Below, in pieces: positions 1 through 5,233 of a stretch of DNA of 12,091 nt (within the stretch, counting starts at the first letter, position 1; the number at the start of each line of letters is the position of its first letter). The DNA lies in NCBI RefSeq assembly GCF_910588395.1, contig NZ_CAJUPA010000049.1, positions 1-12,091 of the forward strand, read 5' to 3'. The DNA comes from an uncultured Faecalibaculum sp. GTDB taxonomy: Bacteria > Bacillota_I > Bacilli_A > Erysipelotrichales > Erysipelotrichaceae. The position numbers and the translations under genes were made by a program. The notes beneath the pieces were generated by a model. The model was not told the origin of the DNA. It ran no database searches and saw only the letters and a list, made by a program, of their open reading frames with translations.

Positions 1-4
1 AAAA

Positions 5-32
5 CTGTTAACTCTTATTTCACCAGAAATGT
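5..32 (-). repeat. 28-bp element, left copy (repeated upstream of cas3)
   Basis: Read on the minus strand, this begins with a 16-bp core, ACATTTCTGGTGAAAT (17-32), and continues to AGTTAACAG. The same element lies at 3158-3185 in front of cas3; 24 of 28 positions agree and the 16-bp core is identical. The core contains the inverted repeat ATTTC-TGGT-GAAAT. The copy lies about 75-100 bp downstream of the promoter at 113-141, so it would be in the leader, or at the start, of the next minus-strand gene beyond the edge. It could be a shared operator or RNA element of cas transcripts. Alternatively it could be coding: an ATG at 40-42 opens a frame reading MSVYISGEIRVNSF to the edge, while the other copy would read MHISGEMEVTRF. 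Confidence 0.6.
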
Positions 33-80
33 ACACACTCATCTAACCACTAACAATGAGAGTTATTTTCTGTCTGTCAT

Positions 81-94
81 GTTTAACTCTAAAC
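81..94. promoter_or_regulatory. Inverted repeat just downstream of the left-reading promoter
   Basis: GTTTA-actc-TAAAC has 5-bp arms around a 4-bp centre. It begins about 19 bp downstream of the -10 at 113-118, in the initially transcribed region, a usual position for a repressor operator. No regulator is identified and the arms are short, so this is a weak call. Confidence 0.25.
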
Positions 95-112
95 CTAACT
101 CGTTGTACCCTT

Positions 113-141
113 ATGATATCCCTTTCAGAATCAGATTTCAA
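113..141 (-). promoter_or_regulatory. Promoter reading left from the cas3 downstream region
   Basis: On the minus strand, TTGAAA (136-141) is followed after exactly 17 bp by TATCAT (113-118). Each hexamer matches the sigma-A consensus at five of six positions. It lies directly beyond the terminator at 147-170, so it starts a new transcription unit running off the left edge. Given cas3 immediately upstream on the same strand, the expected cargo is the Cascade operon (cse1/casA onward), which cannot be seen here. Its upstream flank (146-161) matches the spacer-like part of the RNA encoded at 147-253. Confidence 0.65.
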
Positions 142-145
142 CAAT

Positions 146-161
146 TAAAAAAAGGAAGTTG
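146..161 (+). promoter_or_regulatory. Putative target site of the crRNA-like RNA, abutting the -35
   Basis: The plus-strand sequence TAAAAAAAGGAAGTTG is identical to the first 16 nt of the 20-nt spacer-like segment (195-214, minus strand). The four spacer bases after that mostly mismatch. The bases on the PAM side are AAT (143-145), or CAA (142-144) if the repeat is taken as 28 nt. This side points at the -35 hexamer at 136-141, one to four bases away, so a Cascade complex bound here would cover the -35. The same bases also form one side of the terminator, so the match could partly reflect hairpin symmetry. Confidence 0.5.
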
Positions 162-170
162 CAAACTTCC
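147..170 (-). terminator. Intrinsic terminator after cas3 / crRNA-like RNA
   Basis: On the minus strand, GGAAGTT (164-170), loop TGC, and AACTTCC (154-160) are followed by seven T (147-153). This is a complete intrinsic terminator. The same 3' arm plus T-tract can also pair over 15 bp with AAAAAAAGGAAGTTG at 199-213, enclosing the hairpin of the second degenerate repeat. The element is also nearly symmetric, with CAACTTCC and T7 at 199-213 on the plus strand, and may stop transcription from both sides. Confidence 0.8.
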
Positions 171-194
171 TAACCCTGCAAGTGCAGGGATAAA
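166..194 (-). repeat. Degenerate CRISPR repeat 2 (pseudo-repeat)
   Basis: The first 21 nt match pseudo-repeat 1 at 18 positions and contain a perfect stem, CCCTGCA (183-189) and TGCAGGG (174-180), with a two-base gap. The last 8 nt (166-173) are TTAGGAAG and do not match the ATGATCCG handle of repeat 1. A stem kept for Cas6 cleavage with a decayed 3' handle is what is expected of the terminal repeat of a crRNA-like RNA. The decayed tail runs directly into the terminator stem. Confidence 0.65.
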
Positions 195-214
195 ATGACA
201 ACTTCCTTTTTTTA

Positions 215-243
215 CGGATCATCCCAGCAAATGCAGGGATATA
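215..243 (-). repeat. Degenerate CRISPR repeat 1 (pseudo-repeat, I-E type)
   Basis: This 29-nt sequence begins TATATCCCTGC, continues with ATTTGCTGGG and ends ATGATCCG. The short GC palindrome with the GGGATGATCC(G) ending is the familiar form of type I-E repeats in Gram-positive bacteria, which fits the neighbouring I-E-like Cas3. The stem has one T-T mismatch (CCCTGC with GCTGGG). The ATGATCCG ending would be the 8-nt 5' handle after Cas6e cleavage. Upstream, TGCAGGGATATAA (261-273) is a perfect 13-bp inverted complement of 232-244 and so could pair with the first half of this repeat. Confidence 0.7.
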
Positions 244-259
244 AGGGCTGCCTGAAGCC

Positions 260-265
260 ATTATA
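260..265 (-). promoter_or_regulatory. -10 element of the crRNA-like RNA
   Basis: TATAAT on the minus strand is a perfect -10 hexamer, 14 nt downstream of the cas3 stop codon. Start-site spacing predicts initiation around position 253, about 10 nt before pseudo-repeat 1. The best 17-bp-spaced -35 candidate (AAATCA, 283-288) is poor and no extended -10 TG is present. The hexamer is embedded in the 13-bp inverted repeat that pairs with 232-244. Confidence 0.4.
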
Positions 266-278
266 TCCCTGCAAGTAC

Positions 279-3056
279 CTATTGATTTGCAATTATTGAA
301 GTCTTCCTGCATTCCAATCCGAATTCAGGAGAATAATGCAGTTCAAATCCAGCCAGTCGGGCATTGCAATTTACGTCCAGAATCAGGATTAGTCTGTCCT
401 TCATCACAGGATTTTTCATCCAGAGAGAAAACACTTTTTCCGTATTCTGCTCCAGTTCGTTGTCGGCTGCTTTGTAAGGTAGTGACGCAGGCAGCGTGAT
501 CACTTCCTTCAGCAAAATCTGTATTTGATCAAAAGTCAGTTTGTTATCCGATCTCAATATCACATCATTATCATCCGCTGGATGATAGATACCAGGCATC
601 ATTTCCTGGACCAGAATACAGCTGATGCCCGAGTCAATATCTCGGACTCCAGCCACTCCCTTCTGATCCGTGCTTTTTTCGTTGGAAATATTCAGGCCAT
701 TGATTCCGTGGTCAACACGCAGTGTTTTATATGGTGGAGAAAGGGGGTGTACACTTGCCTTTGTTTCTTCTTTCTTTTCATCATTCTGGTAAGCTCTGTA
801 CTTTTCCTGTTCAGTTTCAGACTGGGCTGTTACATCCGCAGATTCATAAACGATATTCACCAGTTTTGGTATATCCCCGGGAATACTTACAGTATCCGGG
901 AGGTTGTTTTTCGTCTGATATTGAAGCCATCCACTATATACCGCCGACACAGAACTATCTGCTTTTTCATTTGACGGAATCAGTACATGGCAGACAGGTT
1001 TCTTCAAATTCTCCGGACGTACCCGGTCTTTGTGGCGATGGAGCCTTCCAATCCGCTGCAGTAGCAAATCCATTGGCGAGAGTTCTGTAATCATCAGATC
1101 AAAGTCTACATCCAGAGACTGTTCTATGACCTGAGTCCCTACAATCACCAGTCTGTCTCTGACTTTTTTTCTGGAATCGTCCGTTCCCTTACCCGCAAGG
1201 GTCAGGACCTCTGTTTCAACACTTGACCTCCCCATTGCAGTATACCTGGAATGAAAGGGAATAATCCGCCATCCAGTTAATTCTGTTTGAAGGTAATGTG
1301 CCACTTCCTGCGCTTTCTTTACCGTATTGACAATAATTCCAGCCACTCCGCCGTCAACAAGATTTGTTGTCAGACTCCGACATATCTTCTCCGCTTCATC
1401 CGCTGTGGATACAATCTCTTCCTTTACAATCAGAACATTCTTTTCATTTTCCTCTGCTAACAAAGCCCTGCTGGCAATCTGCTGCCCGTCTGTCCATGTA
1501 ACCAGCGGGTAGCCGGATGCAGTTTGCCAGTCAGCATCCCCTTTTTCTTTATATTTCTTTCCATAACGTCCTTTCTGGTAAGCGTGCACGAGTTCCACCC
1601 TGCGTGATTTCGGTAATGTAGCTGAAAGCAGAATTACAGGTGCATGATAACTTCCCAGCCATTCCAGCATCCTTACCAGATAGACATTCATATACGCGTC
1701 ATAGGCATGGACCTCATCTATGATGACAGTCTTGCCGGCAATTCCCGCATGGCGAAGCATCACGTGACGCTGATTCAGTGCGGACATCAGTCCCTGGTCC
1801 ACTGTACCAACCACGAAATCCGACATCATTCCTACCTTTCGCCCCTGCATCCAATCGTGAACAATCAGAGAAGAATCACCTTCTTTCCCATCTTCGTTCA
1901 ATCTGGCTGTACCATGAGGTATTTTTCTATACTCCTCGTTGAATGCTGCCATTCCATGAGCCAGTTTCATGCTCTGCTTCCCACCATGAGATTCATACTC
2001 TACCCATTTTTTAAATCTGGGAAACAGCCCATTGGAAGTGGCCTGCGTTGGCAGCCCGAAATAGATTCCTCCACTGCCTCTTTTTTCAGCAAAAACATCA
2101 GCAGCAGCCAGAGCAGCTTCAGTCTTTCCAACACCCATCTGAGCTTCAACCACAAGAATTCCAGGATCAGAGCAGTTACTGACAATTTGAATCAATTCCG
2201 CCTGTACCGAATTTGGATGGAAACCAAACATCTTCTCGAACACAGTCTCGTCCATTTCCGGGTTGTGTTTCTGCCAGACACTGGTCAGGGCAAGCTCATC
2301 CCATCCTTTCTCTATCCTCTGTGGATAGATATCACTCTCTGAACTTTTATTTATCGGAATCAGTGGAAAATAGGCAGTATTGGAACTGATCCAGTCTGCC
2401 TCCACCAGAATCCCGGACAACAGCAGCCAGCTGTTCAGACTTAATGAAGGTATTTCATTGTGGTTGATGCCACATATTCTGCAGGCTGTTTCTGCAATTC
2501 TTTCCCATGTTTTCTGCCAGAATTCTTTCTTCTCGACATCACCATACATACCCACAGGATTATCACTTATTAATTTCTTCGCCTTATGGCTGGCATCTCC
2601 TAACAACGCATCCTGTGTCTTGCCATGATGTCCTCCGACAACTGATGCAAAGGCTTCCGAAAATCCCAGACTGGCAAGAATCAGCATTCCAGATTCTGAA
2701 TGATGCATGTAACCGGAAATGCCAAACTGTTTGTATGGCAGCGTATTGCCCCTGAATCCAGCATAGTCTTTGAGTTTTTCCAGAATCATAGACTGAAAGA
2801 CACAGGTCGCTTTCCCTATATCATGCAGCATCCCGATTAGAGCAAACAGCTTCTCCAGCAATAGAGAATCAATTCCCTGCTGTATGAAAAGCTGTTTTTC
2901 CTGTTCAGATACCCGGTGGCGGTATAACTCGACCATGACCCCAGCTGTATCAGTCATATGCATCCACAACGGAAGATAACAGCCATTTTCCGCATCGGTT
3001 TTGGCCACCGCCCCTTTGCACGCAGCTTCTAATTCTCCTAATAATTTCCAATCCAT
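279..3056 (-). CDS. cas3: CRISPR-associated helicase/nuclease Cas3 (type I-E-like)
   Basis: Cas3 is the nuclease-helicase recruited by Cascade after R-loop formation; it nicks and unwinds target DNA. The N-terminal HD nuclease domain is intact. Counting from the TTG at 3074, it shows H39 in PLWMH, HDIGK at 84-88, HH at 124-125, GGHHG at 147-151 and EADW at 225-228. The SF2 helicase core follows: Walker A MGVGKT 313-318, DEVH 453-456, SAT 484-486, FHSRY 607-611, VGTQVIEQSLDVDFD-type motif V 645-659 and QRIGRLHRH 673-681. The PLWxHxxDTAG segment and overall length resemble I-E Cas3. Start choice: a frame-open TTG exists at 3074, but the ATG at 3056 is preceded by GAGGTG at 6-nt spacing, giving 925 aa. 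The gene appears single in its unit, with upstream operators at 3091-3104 and 3158-3185 and a terminator at 147-170. It is visibly more AT-rich than the genes to its right, consistent with transfer of the cas locus. Confidence 0.96.
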   Translation of the reverse strand: MDWKLLGELEAACKGAVAKTDAENGCYLPLWMHMTDTAGVMVELYRHRVSEQEKQLFIQQGIDSLLLEKLFALIGMLHDIGKATCVFQSMILEKLKDYAGFRGNTLPYKQFGISGYMHHSESGMLILASLGFSEAFASVVGGHHGKTQDALLGDASHKAKKLISDNPVGMYGDVEKKEFWQKTWERIAETACRICGINHNEIPSLSLNSWLLLSGILVEADWISSNTAYFPLIPINKSSESDIYPQRIEKGWDELALTSVWQKHNPEMDETVFEKMFGFHPNSVQAELIQIVSNCSDPGILVVEAQMGVGKTEAALAAADVFAEKRGSGGIYFGLPTQATSNGLFPRFKKWVEYESHGGKQSMKLAHGMAAFNEEYRKIPHGTARLNEDGKEGDSSLIVHDWMQGRKVGMMSDFVVGTVDQGLMSALNQRHVMLRHAGIAGKTVIIDEVHAYDAYMNVYLVRMLEWLGSYHAPVILLSATLPKSRRVELVHAYQKGRYGKKYKEKGDADWQTASGYPLVTWTDGQQIASRALLAEENEKNVLIVKEEIVSTADEAEKICRSLTTNLVDGGVAGIIVNTVKKAQEVAHYLQTELTGWRIIPFHSRYTAMGRSSVETEVLTLAGKGTDDSRKKVRDRLVIVGTQVIEQSLDVDFDLMITELSPMDLLLQRIGRLHRHKDRVRPENLKKPVCHVLIPSNEKADSSVSAVYSGWLQYQTKNNLPDTVSIPGDIPKLVNIVYESADVTAQSETEQEKYRAYQNDEKKEETKASVHPLSPPYKTLRVDHGINGLNISNEKSTDQKGVAGVRDIDSGISCILVQEMMPGIYHPADDNDVILRSDNKLTFDQIQILLKEVITLPASLPYKAADNELEQNTEKVFSLWMKNPVMKDRLILILDVNCNARLAGFELHYSPEFGLECRKTSIIANQ

Positions 3057-3090
3057 ATAGCTCACCTCGTACAATCAGATAGTACCCCTT

Positions 3091-3104
3091 AATCATGCAT
3101 GATT
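3091..3104. promoter_or_regulatory. Perfect 14-bp palindrome upstream of cas3
   Basis: AATCATGCATGATT is a perfect palindrome 35-48 bp upstream of the chosen cas3 ATG and about 20 bp before its ribosome site. Perfect dyads at this position are typical of binding sites for dimeric repressors. No matching copy is seen elsewhere in the window and the regulator is unknown. Confidence 0.45.
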
Positions 3105-3157
3105 TGTGTCTATTCTTTGAAAAAGTCACCATTCCCAGCAAAATTCCTCTCCCAAAT

Positions 3158-3185
3158 CTGGTAACTTCCATTTCACCAGAAATGT
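3158..3185 (-). repeat. 28-bp element, right copy (cas3 leader)
   Basis: Core ACATTTCTGGTGAAAT (3170-3185) is followed by AGTTACCAG. It is 24/28 identical to 5-32. In this copy TCTGGT and ACCAGA also form a 6-bp inverted repeat over the element. It begins about 100 bp upstream of the cas3 ATG, immediately after the AT-rich promoter candidate. Sharing between cas3 and the next transcription unit suggests common control, though duplication of a short coding start is an alternative. Confidence 0.6.
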
Positions 3186-3223
3186 GCATCCATATATATA
3201 TCGGGATATTCCACATATACCCC

Positions 3224-3271
3224 AAAAAATCACCGCAGCTCTCTCCCCCTACCAGGCAGAAAACTGCGGTG
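3224..3271 (-). terminator. Terminator of the ABC exporter gene
   Basis: On the minus strand, CACCGCAG (3264-3271) and CTGCGGTG (3231-3238) form an 8-bp stem with a roughly 25-nt loop, followed by ATTTTTT (3224-3230). It lies 84 bp after the ABC exporter stop and separates that unit from cas3. Confidence 0.7.
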
Positions 3272-3354
3272 TTTTGCTTACTCAAATGACATTATCCGCT
3301 GGAGCCTCGGAAACCACCATCGCTTACCGGCTCCGGCATCCATCGGCAGCATTC

Positions 3355-5109
3355 TCACAGCTGCCCGCTTCTCCCGGCGTCTCCCTCAAACTGGATCCGG
3401 CAGTACCGGGCGTAGATTCCATTGCGTTTCATTAGTTCTTCATGGGTACCCCGCTCGGCGATGCCGCCTTCGTCCACCACCAGGATCTCATCGGCGTTCT
3501 GAATGGTGGACAGACGATGGGCAATGGTCAGACAGGTGCGTCCTTTTGCCAGGTCCCGCAGTGAGCGCTGAATAACGGCTTCGCTTTCGTTGTCCAGGGC
3601 GGAGGTGGCTTCGTCAAGGATCAGGATCTTCGGATCTTTCAGGAACAGACGGGCGATGGAAATCCGCTGTTTCTGTCCACCGGAGAGCCGCGTTCCTTTT
3701 TCGCCGACCTGGGTTTGCAGGCCGTCGGGGAGGGAGGCAATGAGGTCCTGCAGATTGGCTTTTTCCACAGCAGCCATAACTTCTTCCTCTGTGGCATCCC
3801 ATTTGCCGTAGCGGATGTTGTCCGCAATGGTGCCATCAAAGAGATACACATCCTGCTGGACGACACCAATGGCGTCGCGCAGAGAGTGCAGCTTGAGGTC
3901 TTTCACATTCTTTCCGTCTACCAGGACGGTGCCGGCGGTGGTGTCATAAAACCGCGGGATCAGACTGCAGATCGTTGTTTTTCCCGAACCGCTGGGTCCT
4001 GCCAGAGCGACGTTTTTCCCGGCAGGGATGGAAAAGGAGATATTTTCCAGAACCGGGATGCCGTCTTCATAGGCGAAGGACACATTCCGGAATTCCACAT
4101 TTCCCTGTACATCCTGCAGTGGCCTGGCTTCGGGGGTGTCCTGAATGTCCGGGATTTCTTTCATGATTTCCTCGAAGCGGCGGAAGCCGGAGAATCCTTT
4201 CTGAAACATTTCGGTGAGTTCAATGAGGATCTCCAGCGGGGAGACAAAGACATTCACATACAGTACAAAGGTCGCCAGTTCGCCGACTGAGATCTGATGA
4301 CTGGCGGCGAGGAGTCCGCCGGCGAGCACAATGGTGACGTAGAGCAGGCCCTGGAAGAAATGGTTGCCGGTGTAGTAGGCGCCCATGGCGCGGTAGTTGG
4401 CTTCTTTGGAACGCAGGTATTTCTCGTTGGCTTTGCTGAATTTCCGGAGTTCCAGGGGTTCGTTGGCGAAGCTCTGGACCACGCGGATGCCTTCCAGGGA
4501 GTCCACGACAGAGGCGTTGATTCCGGCGACTTTTTTCCGGTTGTCCGCGAAGGTTTCTTCCATGCGTTTGTTCTGGATGGCGGAGAACCAGAGCATGATC
4601 AGGGTCACAGCAGCCAGACACAGTCCCAGCTGCCAGTTGATGCAGAGCATCACGGCGAAGGAGCCGATGATTTTGATTAGAGATATGAACAGGTTTTCCG
4701 GGCCGTGGTGGGCCAGTTCGGAGATGTCGAAGAGATCGGAGACGATGCGGCTGGTGAGAGTACCGGTGTTGGTGCGATCGTAGAAGCCGAAGGACAGTTT
4801 CTGGAGCTGCTCAAAGAGATCCCGCCGCATGTCGGTTTCCATTCTGGCGCCCATGATGTGACCCTGGCAGGTTACGTAATAGCGGCAGGCTGCTTTCAGG
4901 ATGTACATGGCGAGCATGGCGGGAATCAGCCAGGTGAGGCCATGATAAATCGCATCGGGTCCCTGGACGAAGAGTGTGCCGGTGCACCAGCCGAAGATCA
5001 GGGGAAAGGCGATGTCCACGGCGGAGATCACAGCGGCACAGAACAGGTCCATGAAGAACATGCCTTTGTAGGGTTTGTAGAAAGAGACAAAGTACTTGAA
5101 TGTCTGCAT
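3355..5109 (-). CDS. ABC transporter, half-size exporter (permease-ATPase fusion)
   Basis: This 584-residue protein has a type I exporter membrane domain (residues about 15-305, six predicted helices; conserved FYDRTNTGTLTSR at 109-121) fused to an ATPase domain. ATPase motifs are complete: Walker A GPSGSGKTT 371-379, Q-loop near Q418, signature LSGGQ 475-479, Walker B ILILDE 495-500, D-loop SALD and H-loop H531. It should work as a homodimer in the cytoplasmic membrane, exporting a lipid, drug or peptide. The substrate cannot be told from sequence, and no partner half-transporter or peptidase domain is present. The start ATG is preceded by GAGGTGA at good spacing. A TATAAT (5128-5133) and a catabolite-box-like sequence (5170-5183) lie upstream. 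Terminator at 3224-3271. MsbA/BmrA/MdlB-type family. Confidence 0.95.
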   Translation of the reverse strand: MQTFKYFVSFYKPYKGMFFMDLFCAAVISAVDIAFPLIFGWCTGTLFVQGPDAIYHGLTWLIPAMLAMYILKAACRYYVTCQGHIMGARMETDMRRDLFEQLQKLSFGFYDRTNTGTLTSRIVSDLFDISELAHHGPENLFISLIKIIGSFAVMLCINWQLGLCLAAVTLIMLWFSAIQNKRMEETFADNRKKVAGINASVVDSLEGIRVVQSFANEPLELRKFSKANEKYLRSKEANYRAMGAYYTGNHFFQGLLYVTIVLAGGLLAASHQISVGELATFVLYVNVFVSPLEILIELTEMFQKGFSGFRRFEEIMKEIPDIQDTPEARPLQDVQGNVEFRNVSFAYEDGIPVLENISFSIPAGKNVALAGPSGSGKTTICSLIPRFYDTTAGTVLVDGKNVKDLKLHSLRDAIGVVQQDVYLFDGTIADNIRYGKWDATEEEVMAAVEKANLQDLIASLPDGLQTQVGEKGTRLSGGQKQRISIARLFLKDPKILILDEATSALDNESEAVIQRSLRDLAKGRTCLTIAHRLSTIQNADEILVVDEGGIAERGTHEELMKRNGIYARYCRIQFEGDAGRSGQL

Positions 5110-5127
5110 AGTTCACCTCGTTTCCTT

Positions 5128-5133
5128 ATTATA
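5128..5133 (-). promoter_or_regulatory. -10 element of the ABC exporter gene
   Basis: TATAAT on the minus strand lies 18 bp upstream of the ATG, predicting a very short leader that just includes the ribosome site. No recognisable -35 lies 16-18 bp further upstream (GC-rich there), so an activator or another sigma contact may be needed, or the hexamer is fortuitous. Confidence 0.4.
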
Positions 5134-5169
5134 GCGGGTGGCCGGGTGCCAGCAGCACAGATTGTGAGC

Positions 5170-5183
5170 TCGAAGCGCTTTCA
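5170..5183. promoter_or_regulatory. Candidate catabolite-responsive element (cre)
   Basis: On the minus strand, TGAAAGCGCTTCGA fits the CcpA operator consensus TGWNANCGNTNWCA at all but two constrained positions, including the central CG. It lies about 37 bp upstream of the -10 of the ABC exporter gene and about 50 bp after the Fic stop. Carbon control of the exporter is inferred from this match only. Confidence 0.35.
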
Positions 5184-5233
5184 GGTTTGAGGGGTCAGTG
5201 GCGGGATTGCCGATGACGGGAAAACGGCAGGGC

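Larger units (their letters stand above)
147..253 (-). ncRNA. Putative crRNA-like Cas-regulating RNA (CreR/CreA-like)
   Basis: A compact non-coding unit lies between the cas3 stop codon and the next promoter. Read on the minus strand it has a perfect -10 (TATAAT, 260-265) giving a start near 253, a CRISPR-repeat-like sequence (215-243) ending in ATGATCCG, a 20-nt spacer-like segment (195-214), a second repeat-like sequence (166-194) whose last 8 nt have diverged, and an intrinsic terminator with T7. No good -35 is visible, so read-through from cas3 may contribute. Known family: CreA and CreR RNAs have a pseudo-repeat, pseudo-spacer, pseudo-repeat layout and guide Cascade to nearby promoters through partial complementarity. 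Here the pseudo-spacer matches 16 nt next to the left-reading promoter. Its role as a repressor guide is inferred. The alternatives are a degenerate mini-CRISPR or a structured 3' UTR of cas3. Confidence 0.55.
3057..3354. other. Non-coding region between cas3 and the ABC exporter
   Basis: No gene is supported here. It holds, from right to left on the minus strand, the terminator of the ABC exporter (3224-3271), an AT-rich tract with TATATATA (3193-3200) that could be the cas3 -10, the 28-bp element (3158-3185), the palindrome (3091-3104) and the cas3 ribosome site. A weak -35 (TTGGGG, 3220-3225) pairs with GATATA (3197-3202) at 17 bp, so a cas3 promoter here is plausible but not certain. Confidence 0.5.

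Noticed and set aside
1..42. Possible start of a minus-strand gene (MSVYISGEIRVNSF) at the left edge
   Set aside because: Fourteen codons with no clear ribosome site. Kept only as an alternative reading of the repeated element.
63..80. Mini-ORF MTDRK with a rare AGA codon downstream of the promoter, reminiscent of CreT toxins
   Set aside because: Only one AGA codon, no good ribosome site and no terminator after it. The layout fits a cas leader better than a toxin gene, though CreTA cannot be fully excluded.
166..243. Ordinary CRISPR array
   Set aside because: Only two repeats, unequal at their 3' ends, with a 20-nt spacer matching the adjacent promoter region. This fits a crRNA-like RNA, not an immune array.
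2950..3285. 111-codon minus-strand frame overlapping the start of cas3
   Set aside because: It overlaps the ABC terminator and the cas3 start out of frame, with no ribosome site. Only its HISGEMEVTRF part is noted, as the 28-bp element.
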